Positions 31,940-44,900 of a stretch of DNA of 64,000 nt are shown piece after piece. The position numbers and the translations under genes are program-made. Below the pieces are notes generated by a model that was not told where the DNA came from, did not search any database, and saw nothing but the letters and a program-made list of their open reading frames with translations. Location: positions 80,792,778 through 80,856,777 of the forward strand of contig CM055092.1 of the NCBI GenBank assembly GCA_029204225.1, given 5' to 3'. Positions within the stretch are counted from its first letter, which is position 1. The number at the start of each line of letters is the position of its first letter. Source of the DNA: Diphasiastrum complanatum (Eukaryota > Streptophyta > Lycopodiopsida > Lycopodiales > Lycopodiaceae).

Positions 31940-32230
31940 GCCGAAGGTCGACTACGTATTTCGGACCTTTGCATTTTTCAAATATTCCTTTTTTCCTTAA
32001 AACATTTTTAAAGGCACCTTCGCATTTTTTGCCTTCTTCGCATTTTTCGCACCTTCGGGAAAAAGCAACACAGTGACCAAAATGCCTTGAAATCCATTTC
32101 AGACCTACCTTTGGGATTTAGATGATTTCTCTGTTCAAAGGCACCTTCGGGTTTTTTCGCAACAATGGCAGACCAACTTCGCCAAACTGTCATCAACCCT
32201 AAAAACGATTGGACATCTAAATATTCCAAG
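31940..32230 (-). repeat. Degenerate repeat array, inverted relative to 26880-27310
   Basis: Units such as 'ccttcgcattttttgcc', 'ttcgcatttttcgcacc' and 'atgccttgaaatccatttc' are the reverse-complement theme of the 26880-27310 array. Confidence 0.6.
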
Positions 32231-32994
32231 GGCGGTTACCTACTTTGTACATATACAAAGACTGACGTAAATAGCATTCAATGCTTGTAAGATATTAGTA
32301 TTTCTGCTGCTAATTGTTGCATTTCCGTTCCTACACGCCTACGCTCAAAGCTTCGAGATTCTGCTGCTTGTCCTCTCGATTTGCGACAATTTGGTGCACC
32401 ATAGCTCAAGATATGGACGTTTGAAATTTTGGCATTTTTATGAGTAAATTTGTCAAAATCCATCAATGTTTTGATTGCATGCCTACTTTTTCCCAATTTG
32501 AGATACTGTACTTAGGTGAATTTGTTGCACGTTTATTATGTTGATGTTTCTGACATGCATGGGAGACTTATAGTCGTTTTGAGTGGTCATACGCATGTGC
32601 TTTGACGGTTGGTCATAAATCAGTGAGTTTGGTTGACAATTTCTGTAAAACTAAAATGTACATAAAAGTTTCGTAATAGGCAATTTGTAGTTAATGTCGT
32701 GTGCTTTGCATACCGAACGGACATTAAGGTGGTAAGAATATGAATCGATTTGTATATCGATTTTTTGATTTAGATTGCCTGCCTATATACTAATTGTAAT
32801 TTTTGTTGAATTTTTAGGTTACATAAAATTTTTAAAAAAAATTCAAATTCCAAAAATTCAAAATTTTCAATTTTTCTCAGTTTTTCAAATTATCTATGAA
32901 ATGAGCTAAGATTAGCAACTTGACCATACTGGAGTCAACAGTTTTTCACTAAAGGTTAAAAATAGACATAATCTTGACATTTCAATCGGATGCT

Positions 32995-33400
32995 TTTTCA
33001 CATGGACTTCACTTATCTCTTTTTATATGGTGAGCTTGAGGAGGATAGTTTTATGGAACAACTCGAGGGCTTCATCAAGCAAGGAGACCAATAAAAGGTT
33101 TGCTTGCGGATTCACTTTAAGTGATTATGATCCATCATTGTACTTTAAGTTTCGTTATGGCAATGTTGTAATTCTTGTACTTCATATGGATGGCATAGTA
33201 TTGTGTTGAGATAATGCTGATCTCAACGATGAATCTAAGAGGGCATTGTGTAGGGAGTGTAAGATACAAGATCTTCTCCCTTTGGACTATATTTTGGGCA
33301 TCGAGATAGTTAGGACTTTCAATTATAGTTTTATTTTTCAATCCAAGTATGCTACTTCAACTCTTAAAAAGTTCAACATGGGTATGTGGAAGAAGATGTT
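32995..33400 (+). mobile_element. copia RT scrap
   Basis: Different frames give MDFTYLFLYGELEEDSFMEQ, LEGFIKQGDQ, then SDYDPSLYFKFRYGNVVILV with LHMDG in place of the YVDD active site, and LDYILGIEIV. This is the middle of a copia RT. It differs from elements A-C. Confidence 0.75.
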
Positions 33401-33720
33401 GTCTTTGCTACTACACAATGTTTGCTATACTTCAAACACATTTCTGGCAAGAATAACAATTGTTGATGCAAAAAATAGTTCAAAGCACATAACAGCTTCA
33501 TCATTGCTTTTGTTCTTAATGTAATTACCAGATTGTTTCTTCTTTTCATGGGAAAACTTTTCCTACACTCAAAAGTGAAGTGATCAAACTTACCGCAATA
33601 ATTACAATCACCATTTTGTTTGGGTGTAGACTTAAAATTGGTATCTTTGTCCAAATCGCCTTGTTTTTTACTACCTTGACTTTTTTTGCTTCCTTTTAAC
33701 CTTTTTGAAACTGAATCCTT
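33400..33720 (-). mobile_element. copia gag zinc-knuckle scrap
   Basis: Minus-strand frame with CNYCGKFDHFTFECRK, a CCHC knuckle, preceded by a Lys/Gln-rich linker. It meets the + strand copia RT scrap at about 33400, so the two come from separate or rearranged copies. Confidence 0.65.
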
Positions 33721-36618
33721 GCTCCTTAAAATCCTCTCATGACATCAAATTTTGCCTTCTCGTACTTTGAGCAATTTGCTCTTTTAAAAAAAGAATATGA
33801 TCGAGTTGCTAAAATAACCAACTCTATTAGTGATTTTATGTGGCTTCTTTCTATTGACTCAATCTTTAAATGCTACTCCCTCCGACTTATTCCCCATCTC
33901 ATTCCCCAACGGCAAACTTTGTTGCACTACTTATGACACCAATTGGATCTTTCGAGTTTTGTGTAAAAAATTTAAATGTAATCAGAACATAGTTATATGC
34001 ATAGTAAAATGTAGCGACATTTGCAAAGTCCCATATAATACATTTGATTTCTTATTATCTTACAAGCTTTTGCCTGTGCTATATTGCTCAAGCGTATGTT
34101 GCATTTTGTTAGTACTTCTTTCTATTAGGCTTTGGAGAAGGATACCACATTTCTTCTTCCATGTTATGGCATCAAGTTTTCTCTGTCCTTGGCCAAAAGT
34201 GTAAGCTTTCCACTCTTTCAATAGAGATGGTCTTGTTATTTGCTATATGGTTGGATTCAGACTAACTCATGACTTAAGCATATTTTAGGTGGATATAAGC
34301 CACCATAACTATTTAAAAGAATGTCACAACAGCGATTCGTTAAAAATATTATTTCCTCATTACACTTACTGTTTAGTTGTTGTTTTGCAAGGAAATGTGG
34401 CTCCCTGCTTGGTGTATGTTTGTGTACCATCTTAGAGTCAAATGGCAACCTTTCAAATATGCTCTAATGCTAAGATAATAGTGAAAGAAAAAGAATATGT
34501 AAAACTTTTGCACTTTGGTAATGTCCTTTTGCTTACAAGAGTTTGACTAGCAAGCATCAATTTTAAGGCAGTGTAGTTCAACCTATGTGAAGACACTAAA
34601 TTGAATTTAAAAAGGAATAAACATTCAGATTTTGAATTCAGCTCATTAACACAAGAATGATGGAGCCAACAACTATGAGATGCAAACTGCAACAAATGTA
34701 GATGGCTTGTCAGCCAGATGATTTGAGAGAACACACAATTACGCCTAATGGTAAGGAGGAATCGAATGAAAATCCAAGTTTACAATTTCATAGAAGCGAA
34801 GATTATATATTCTATCTTACCATATTAATCAGCAATTTATGGAATCAACCTATTGGAAGCCTTATCTCCATCACCTTTCTAAACAAAAAAGCCTTTTTCT
34901 GGAGTGCTAACAACCAGAAGAAGTGGTGGCAAAGAAATTTACAGGAACATTACTCCAGGATTGTGTAAATGATATGTCCTGTACTCTGAAATTTCAGATT
35001 GAACTGTGGCTTTCTGAAATTTGTTTTGTCTAATATCTGAATTAGTCTTGCAATTCTCGGATTGGAAATGGAGCATGGCCAAAACAAACTGCAGTTCAAT
35101 GGACTCTTTTGTACTGAATCATGGTTGGTAGGTATATTCAACTGCTTGACAAGAGCAGTGAGCTTTGCCCTACCTTTATCCAAACTTCTTCCCAAGATTA
35201 TCACATGGAAGATACCCTAAAATAGCTCTATAAGTGTGCTTTTACTTCAGCTCTTATCCAAATAAATAGCAGTTTTCAGCAGGTCATCAGTATTTTCAAT
35301 CTTAAAACACTTCGATTAGCTCCCAAAAAGAATGGTTATTTTGCAAATGTAATGTTTTATACAGCATACAAAGAATATGTGAGGAAATATTGTGCCAGCT
35401 GACATGGCCTTGCCTCAACCTGAGATTTGCTTACAGAAACGACAATGACACAGACTATTCAGAAACCTCTCTAAGGACTCCTCTTTTTTCAGCAAGGCAG
35501 ATATTTGGGTTGTCCAACTGAGAGTAGCTTGATTTAAATATGAGTAATTTTTTGGATCAAAACAAGTCCTGTTAGCTCCATAGAGAACAGTTGGTATGCA
35601 GATGACTAGCAAACTTATAACATTGGAGCAAGTACTGAAACTGAGCTAACGAGAACCAACTTAAACGTGAGGTTTGCAGTAACTGCTGTCAAAATTGTTC
35701 TGATAATATTGCACTAGCACCTTCAAGGTTTGCATAAGTACTTTCCATCAACATATTTTCCATGGATTCATAATCTTATGCAGACTATCCAGAAAATACT
35801 CGCAGAAAATCCTCCTGCAAACAATCTGGATGACACTTCTGCTAGTGTCGAGGTGTGACAGATCCCATAATACCTGAGTCCATGCCTCCATGGGAAATCA
35901 CCTGATATGATTCTTCAAGCATTCTACTGCCACTGGACTCAGCAACATCCAAACCGATGCTTCTTATTCATTAAAGCTCCACATCAAATCTTGATTTAGC
36001 GTGTCAATTTAGGCATATCCTTTGACAGCACAACTTACAAAAATTGATTGTCTCAGAAAACCAATCTACATCACCTTCACTGATCTTGCCGTTTTAGCAT
36101 GATCTCAGATACCTCGTCATATGCACAACTACAACTAGCTTGATCATTAGGCTATTAATAGCTTTGTGTCTTTGTGAAGCAACTTCACTAAGCAAAGAGC
36201 TGCATGCGCCTACAGTAGCAAGTCATTGTGTACTACAGTGAGTGTCTCTTTTGCCATCAAAGGATTTTATGGCACTCACAGATTGGGGCATGCAGCAATC
36301 TGCTAGCAAAAAAAATTTGGATGTCTTCTCTCTCCTTCAGTTACAATGGAGCTCCTAGACAGCCAAAATAGGCTGCAACTGAAATCCAAAAATCTCGCAG
36401 ATTATGCTCTTTGGTTAATAAGACTGCAGCACTATGTACAGTAGCCTATGGATGTGTCCAAAACTGCAAGGCCTCACTATGAGAACATCAAAATTGGAAC
36501 AAGACTACAAGCTAAGAAAGAAGCAGCCAGCCTTCAATCACATGAATAAATAATGATAATTAACAAGCAAGCAATTATCTAGTGTAACTAGAGGAAACAT
36601 GTATACAAATAGCAGCAT
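33721..36618. other. Intergenic stretch and ACBP 3' flank
   Basis: No gene or element recognised. The part next to 36618 should contain the ACBP 3' untranslated region (transcribed leftward); no unique poly(A) signal could be singled out. Confidence 0.5.
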
Positions 36619-36807
36619 TCAGGCAATTGTAGCCTTTTGATCTGGAGGAGCCCCAGCAAGCCAACTCCAGACTCCTGAATTCTGTCTCTGAGAAGCAGTC
36701 TGTGCTGCAACTTCATCTGACGCTGCCTTTTGGCGACGAAGAAGATCTAATTCTTTTTGCAAAATCTCCAAGGATTGCAGCTTCTGCCTTAACTCAGCAA
36801 CATCCAC
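36619..36807 (-). CDS. ACBP4: ACBP last exon (coiled-coil end and tail)
   Basis: Starts GTG GAT GTT after acceptor 'catag' and encodes VDVAELRQKLQSLEILQKEL, LDLLRRQKAASDE and the diagnostic tail SGVWSWLAGAPPDQ, stopping with TGA at 36621-36619. Confidence 0.93.
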   Translation of the reverse strand: MDVAELRQKLQSLEILQKELDLLRRQKAASDEVAAQTASQRQNSGVWSWLAGAPPDQKATIA

Positions 36808-38847
36808 CTATGTTTGTTCAACTGACATGTCAGAAGTTTCTCCTAGAAGCGCAGAATTAAGTCTAGGAACAATGACTCGTTGAACATGAACCATGAGCAC
36901 AGTTTTTCTTCATATTTGCCACAAGAATTTTACCCACAAAAAGGTAGAAAGCCTGAACTGTTCTGAAGCCTTAGCAATCGGGAACTCCAATTAACATCAC
37001 ATCTTTTCACAAGCCTCATTATGGAATGAACATTGACATTGAAACTCGTATCATGAATACACATACAGTTATACAAACATAGATAGAGAACCTTAGTACC
37101 AAACATTGTCATAGTAGAGTTCTATAAAGATTCACAAGACCACCAACCACTGAAGCAAGTGTGAAACATCTCAGAAACAATATGACTTCTAATATTCAAG
37201 GAATAGCTAAGAAAACTTGTTATCAAGAATAAGATAACGATCTTAAATGAGACACTAATTTCCAATTTTGAATTCTTGACGTGTCACATAAGATGTTGGA
37301 GAGCCTTCCACGTCAGGGATTGCATCTGCTGGAGAGCCTTCCACGTCAGGGATTGCATCTGCTGCAGTTCGCATACCCGCTCACATCCCTTCTCAGGGAG
37401 AGGCCAAGGGTGCAGGTATCCTTGACGTGCAATACCTATTGGCATTGGAGCACCTGCGAAGCCACCCACAATCCCTGTACCATCAACGAGGGCTCATGAT
37501 CGTATCACCATAGAGTATATGTGCATTGTATTATGTGGCACGTGCATGTCAGTGTGTCGTGTCACGACTTACCTGTATTTCCTCTTTCGGAATTTGTAAC
37601 CGACGAGGCTTGTGTTGGCTTGTGTTGCAATGGAGACGCTTGTCCATGAGGCCTATCTCCACATTTTTTGGACACTATTGGATGGAGTGGGGACCATCAC
37701 GAGAGCCCAGAGGAGATTTGAGCTAGTCATGCTAGGTACATGTTTCTGGGATGAGGCACAAGCCATCTTCATGGAGTTGTACCCGATCTATAGTGTCTTG
37801 CGCCTAACAGATAAGGAGGGCTGGATCTCGGGCCTTCTATACAGTTTATAGACAGGATTGGTTAGCACTCCTTACATGCACTATCATTAGTGCTAATAGG
37901 TATATAGTTGTTACTATACACTTTTGACTTATCACTAACAACTATCATTATGTAGGATGTTGAGTGCTCATTACTAAGTTAGTCTAAGTTGGAATTTAAT
38001 TCTTGATTGAAAATTCACTAAATTCTTCAAATGCAACATGTCATTGTTAAATGTTTAGGCTAGATGAGATGTGGGATCAATGGCAATCAAGATGGGATTG
38101 GTTCCATCATTCTCTACGTGGAGTGGCCCATGTATTTCACCCATTGTGGAGGAGTCCAGCCCAGCATGAAGATAGGGAGCTCAAGGATAGGTGGAACACC
38201 TACATTTGAGTGGTCTATCTTGATCCAGTCGACCAGGATGCATTTAGGGATGCTGTACACCCTTAAGCTCTCCATCAGCATGACTGAGACCAACTAAATA
38301 CTAAATTGTAAGATTGCATGACCGGTGGCAGGATACTGTTGGTGTGATGCCTCATTCCTCTCTGAGTGATTGATCCATAACTTGGGGGCTAGATCCGTTC
38401 GATCTAGGTTTGGTTGGGTTGGTTTGTCCACCATCAGGTTCCCTTGTGTTGCTTGTGATTGGCATGCTTAGAATCGGAGACAATGCCCCACACATACCCA
38501 TGTTGCAGCACGAGCTACTCGACTTACCACGAGAAGACCTCTTCACCCTCCTAGACGACGTCAACGACCACCAGTGGCCATCCATGTGGCCCGTATTACA
38601 TCCTTTTACAGCATCAGCAGGACAGGACTGGATGATAGTGTCATACCCCACTCATGACTTTTAGCAGTATACATGCTCCCACATGTTTCATATATCATCA
38701 CATCTATTTCAGTTCATAGCTTTAGATTTGTTATTTATGTTACCGTTTTGGAGACGTTTCATACGCTCCCATTGTTACCACATACTTGACATGTACATTT
38801 ACTAGTCTTATATGCCTTTTGGCATGGAAAAGACATTAATAAAGCTT

Positions 38848-38913
<66 letters not shown>

Positions 38914-41900
38914 GGGTTCAGGCCTCTCGTTTCTGTTCATGCATAATAGAGGCCCGAAGTGCCTTCTTGTTGGAGGGAAATGAAAAGAAAGGGGGGGGGG
39001 GGGTTAGGTTAACTTAATATTAACTAATTCTTATTTTTAGAATTATAGATTGTAAAGACCAAATAATTATTAGAGTATCTGTTTTGGCTTTACGGATTAC
39101 CAAAGTGACATTATGAACATTCGCGATGTTAGAATAATAAATGTAAATGATGTAGAAGCCATAGGTTGCTATGACCCAAAAGGTCGAGATCTGTGTAACC
39201 ATGGTCATTTATATTTTAGGCCCAAGTTAATATGAAACTAACTTGTAGGGACTCGTGGGTCTAGGGGCCTATACATGTGAATTAAGTACCTAACTTGTTA
39301 TTTGGGGTACTTAATTATTTTATGTAACTTATGGTAGCTAGATAGCCAAGTTATTGGACAGCCAACAGTCATGAAGGTAGATAGCCATCTTGGACTACTT
39401 ATATGTAGCCATTCATTTGTATGTGACACACTTTTGTTAAGAAATCTACTGTTCATATTGGCTGTCCACAAGTTTCTACAAGAGGGTCATCTAACCATCT
39501 CTCTCTTCTCTTTGAGAATACTTTGTGTTAATGAATAGTCTTGATTCTGGATTCCTACATGGTATCATAGCCATTTTTGATTGCTTGCTGGAGGGCACCC
39601 AATAGGCAGCCACATTTCTCCTCTTTTGGTTCATAAAAATCATAATTTTTCTGATTTTTGTGGAGAGAGAACTGTTCAGCTCCTTCTTGTTTTTTGTGCA
39701 GGAAATTGCAGGGAAAAGCTTGGAACCTCCACTCATTTGGGAGCCAGCAGTAGGGCGCCCATGCTCAACTAGTTTTCATGTAATTGAAATCAGATTACAT
39801 GCTTCAAATTTCAGATTTTCTTCTTGGAGGAGGGCGCCCATCTAAACCGAGTGAGGTGATGTCTGAGCCTAGAATGCATTTCCACATGCCTGCACAGACT
39901 CCTATGACCTCCGTTCTGCCCGTCTACGTCCGTATCACATATTTCAATTTTCATGCTCTGATTCCATACTTTTTAGGGTTTAGGCGTGGACCATCGTGCA
40001 AACATCTGCTAGGGGCGCGGTTTAGGCCCACACTGCACTCCTTTATGCCTGCACGGACTTCGACGCTAACGTCAGTCGCCTGTTATCCCTCATACAGAAA
40101 TTATTCTATCCCACGCCCTAATCTCATGTTCTTCTTTGGCACTTGATATAATGTGTGAACTGGAATCGTTCTGATGTATGCTCTGGTATTTTGAGCTTGG
40201 TAATGTTGTTCAATGCAATGTATTTTTTTTCTACTGAACGTTTGCCTGATTATTTGTTGTTTGCAGGTTTAGGGTCGTGTTGATACGATGCCAGTGCAGG
40301 ACCGAGGCCTTTGGGCCGAGGTTGAGCTTACCGACGGGGATGTGGGCACACACAATGGCTCAGGCACCCGCAGATGGAGATGCTTGCATTGCGGTGGTCA
40401 CTTCATGGGATCACTCACCAGGGTTAGGACTCACTTGCCACGGGTCAGAGGGCCAGATGGGAGGACATTGGGCTTAATTCACTTCCTCATTCCTATCTTC
40501 CATTTGTGTCTACTTTAAGCATATCTCTTAGGGGACAACAAATCTCCTTTGAAGAGCTTGTTGGCTTACTTCTCCAAGAAGAGCAAACAAGGATTAATTT
40601 TGGTGAACAAGAAGATCAAGCCTTCTTCACCAAAGGTAAAGGCAAGGGCAAGTGGAAAGGTAAGCCTTCTTCTTCCAAGGATCAAAAATCCAAGGAAGGC
40701 CAAGATCAAGGATCCAAAAAGAAGGGTAAGTGCCATTATTGTAAAAAGTTTGGGCACCACATAAAGGAATGTAGGAAGAAGCTTACTAAGGATGAAGAGA
40801 AAGGTATTGATACAAATACAGCCATGATTTCATTAGAACATCAAAAGGAGGATGATTCTTTCAATGGTGATTTTGCTTTTGTCACTAACAATCTCATTTC
40901 TAATCAAAATGAGATTTCTACCACTTCTCGACTTGCTGTTTTTTCAGCAGAAAACAGCACTACTTCAGGTTTGCAGGTTGCTGTTTTTTCTTCCATTGAT
41001 TGGGTGATTGATAGCGGAGCTACACGCCATATGACTCACCATAGAGACGTCTTCACAAAGCTTATGAAAATCAAAGATGGAAGCAAGGTTCAAGGTGTTG
41101 ACAACACCTCCTATCCAATTGAAGGCATTGGATCTATACCACTCATTCTTCCCAATGGAGAAGAAAAGTACATTCGAAATGTACTTTATGTTCCTAAGAT
41201 TAAGAAAAATCTCATTTCGGTCTCTACAATCATGAATCAAGGATTGATTGTAGAATTTAAAGAAGACAAATGTCTTATAAAAGACCCAAAGAGATCACTT
41301 TTAATTGTTGCTTCGGGAACATTGCGAGGAGGTTTGTTTTTGTTGGATATTTATGAACCTAAAGCTTTGACATCCTTTGGTCTTGTTGCTACTCATTCAC
41401 ATGCATTGGAGTTGGCTAAACTATGGCATGCGAGGTACGGGCACCTCAATTTTGAAAGTTTGAATATGTTAAAGAAATTCAACATGGTGGAAGGCATTCC
41501 AAATATGGAGCATCCCGAAGGACATGTATGCGAAGGATACATACTTGGTAAGTTTCAACGGAAGCCTTTTCCTATTGATGGGACTATCAAAGTTGGTGAT
41601 AAGTTTGCCTTAATTCATAGTGATTTATGTGGTCCAATGAGGACCGAATCCATTGGTAAATGCAAGTACTTCATTACTTTTATTGATGATTTTTCAAGGT
41701 TTACATGGATCTTTCCTATGAAGGCAAAATCTAAAGTTTTTCAATGCTTCAATGATTTTCTAGCTATGATAGAAAATCAATTTGGGCATACTTTGAAGAT
41801 ACTACGTACCGACCGAGGAGGGGAATACATTAAAAGTACGTTCGGCACGTTTCTTCAAAGCAAAGGCATTCTACATCAAATGATTACACCTTACACACCG

Positions 41901-44900
41901 CAACAACATGGTGTTACCGAGAGGAAAAATCGCACAATCATGGAGATGGCTCGTTGCATGCTGAAGGCAAAGGGCGTTCCCCACAAGTTTTGGGCTGAAG
42001 CGGTTATTACGGCGGCATACATTAGTAATCGGCGTCCGACTAAAGCCTTGAAGATTTTGACTCCTTATGAAGTTTGCCCATTCATGTCATGAAAGGGGAC
42101 ATCCCCCCAGATGACTATGTTGAAGTGTTTCCAGATTTGGTATCACCATCTAATGTTGAAGAGGAGGGACTGCCATCATCCTCTAATGGACAGACCACTG
42201 GTTCTTCAAGCAAACAACCCATAAATCATCAAGAGGAGCAGATTTATGAAGAGGAACGACCTGTTGAAAACTTTCGACAACATAGTCCAATTTCAGAGCA
42301 CTTTCGAAAGCAAAGTGTTGACAGTTCAGATCACTTTGGACAGCAAAGCGTTGAGCAAAGTAAGGCTGTTGGACAGCCTAAACCAGTCCCTAAATGGCTG
42401 TTGCAGACTTTGCAGGACAGCAAAGTGAACCGCTTCTATGAAGGGAAGACTCGTGCCTCATCTAAATCAATAGAATTTGCTGATTTTTCTGATTTTGCTC
42501 TTACATCTATTGAGGATAGTGCAATAGAACCTGTTTTTTATGAGCAGGTCAGAGGAGTAAAATGTTGGGAGGACGCGATGAAAGAGGAGTATGACTCACT
42601 CATAAAGAACCAAACATGGGTTCTTGTTGATCTTCCACGTGGAAAGAAAGCAATTGGCTGTAAATGGGTTGATCAAGTACAAGTCCGATGGTACTGTTGA
42701 AAGGTACAAGGCAAGACTTGTTGCCAAAGGTTATGCGCAAAAGGAGGGCATTGATTATGAGGAAACTTTTGCACCTACCGCACGAATAATTACCGTAAGG
42801 ATAGTCACTGCTTTGGCTGCCCATCATGGTTGGCGTATGCACCAACTTGACATAAAGACAGCCTTCCTCAATGGTGATCTTCATGAGGAAGTTTACCTTC
42901 AGCAACCTGCTGGTTTTTTGGTTGCAGGTCAAGAAGGCAAAGTGTGTCTTCTCAAGAAGGCTCTCTAAGGACTAAAACAAGCCCCAAGGATGTGGTATCA
43001 AAAGATACACACATACTTTTGTGATCGTGGGTTTTCTAACAGTCCTAGTGAATCTACACTTTATGTCATGCATACATCTGAGTTTATCATCATCATTTTG
43101 CTATATGTTGATGATATTATCATTACGGGTAGTAATGAACAATATATTGCAGCCTTAAAATTTGATCTTGCTTCAGTTTATGATACATCAGATTTAGGCC
43201 AATTGCATTTCTACCTTGGTCTTGAGTTTTTGCAAGGAAAGGCTGGAATCTTCATTACCCAAGTTACGAATAAAGCCACAGCTGATCTAACGCTAAGCTA
43301 TGAAAGCATCACATAAGCAAGACTTAAGCTATGAAAGCAGCACATAAGCAAGACTTAACCCTAGAAAGCAGGAAAGAGAGAGATTAAGGAGACTAAAGAG
43401 AGAGATCAATATCATCAGCTGAATAACAAATGACACAGTTTCCCTACTTATAGCCAAGAGGAAGCCCTAAAAGGAAGCTTCCGGTGGCTAGGGCCCAACT
43501 GGGAGGGAAAATAGTGCGCCCTCCAAGAAGGCCCCCACTCTCCAGTAATATGTCCAAATGGCCTAATAATGAATAATAAGGCCAAAGGCCAACCATATAG
43601 TCTAAGTGTCACTAATGAATAAAAAAGGGCCCAAGGCTTGCTTATGCATAAAGTAAAGTAAATGTAAATGGACGCGGCGAATGTAATGAGCCGAGTCCAT
43701 AACTACCCAACAGCGGTACATTAAGCAGATTATGAAGCGTTTCAAAATGGAAGATTGCAAGCCGGTTGCTACACCAATTGAGACGGGCCTAAAGTTAAGT
43801 AATCAAAGTGGTGGTGAACCATTTGATACTACACTATATTGTCAAGCGGTTGGAAGTCTCATTTACTTATGAAACTCAAGACCAGACATATCTTATAGTG
43901 TTTCCCTCATGAGTCAATTCATGCATGCTCCGTTGACATCACATTGGAAAGCATTGAAGAGGATCCTTCGATATCTTCAAGGAAGTAAAACACTTGGTCT
44001 GTTTTATCCTTCTAGTGATGATGCATGCTTTGCTGGTTTTTGTGACTCGGATTGGGGTGGAGATCAAGACACTAGAGTGATCATTGCTTTTTCATTGGAA
44101 ATTCTGCAGTTTCTTGGTTAAGCAAGAAGCAGCCCACCGTTGCTACATCCTCAAGTGAAGCAGAATATAGAGCAACGTTTTCAGCCACTATGGAGTGTAT
44201 ATGGCTGAGACAATTACTTGTCGATATGAAGCATGGCCAGCCCTCAGCTACTCTCCTATTTACGGATAGTCAAAGTGCTATTGCCATTGCACGAAATCCA
44301 GTATTTCATGCAAGAACAAAGCATATCGAGATCCACTATCACTTTGTTCGGGAGAAGCTTCATAATGGCGACATCACGCTTGAATATTGTCCCACGGAGG
44401 ATAATATTGCAGATGTGTTCACTAAGGCATTGCCTAGAGTTCGATTTAAAGCTCTTTGTGAAGCTTTAAATTTAAAGCAACATGCTGATTTTCTTACTTA
44501 GTGAATACATGTCATTTCTACATGTCATTTTCATTTAAGGAGGGTGTTAGAATAATAAATGTAAATGATGTAGAAGCCATAGGTTACTATGACCCAAAAG
44601 GTCGAGATCTGTGTAACCATGGTCATTTATATTTTAGGCCCAAGTTAGTATGAAACTAACTTGTAGGGACTCGTGAGTCCACTAGGGGCCTATACATGTG
44701 AATTAAGTACCTAACTTGTTATTTGGGGTACTTAATTATTTTATGTAACTTATGGTAGCTAGATAGCCATTAGTCAAGTTATTGGACAGCCAACAGTCAT
44801 GAAGGTAGATAGCCGTCTTGGACTACTTATATGTAGCCATTCATTTGTATGTGACACACTTTTGTTAAGCAATCTACTGTTCATATTGGCTGTCCACAAG

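Noticed and set aside
37284-37499. Repeated LESLPRQGLHL peptide
   Set aside because: Translation of a 33-bp tandem duplication without further coding support.
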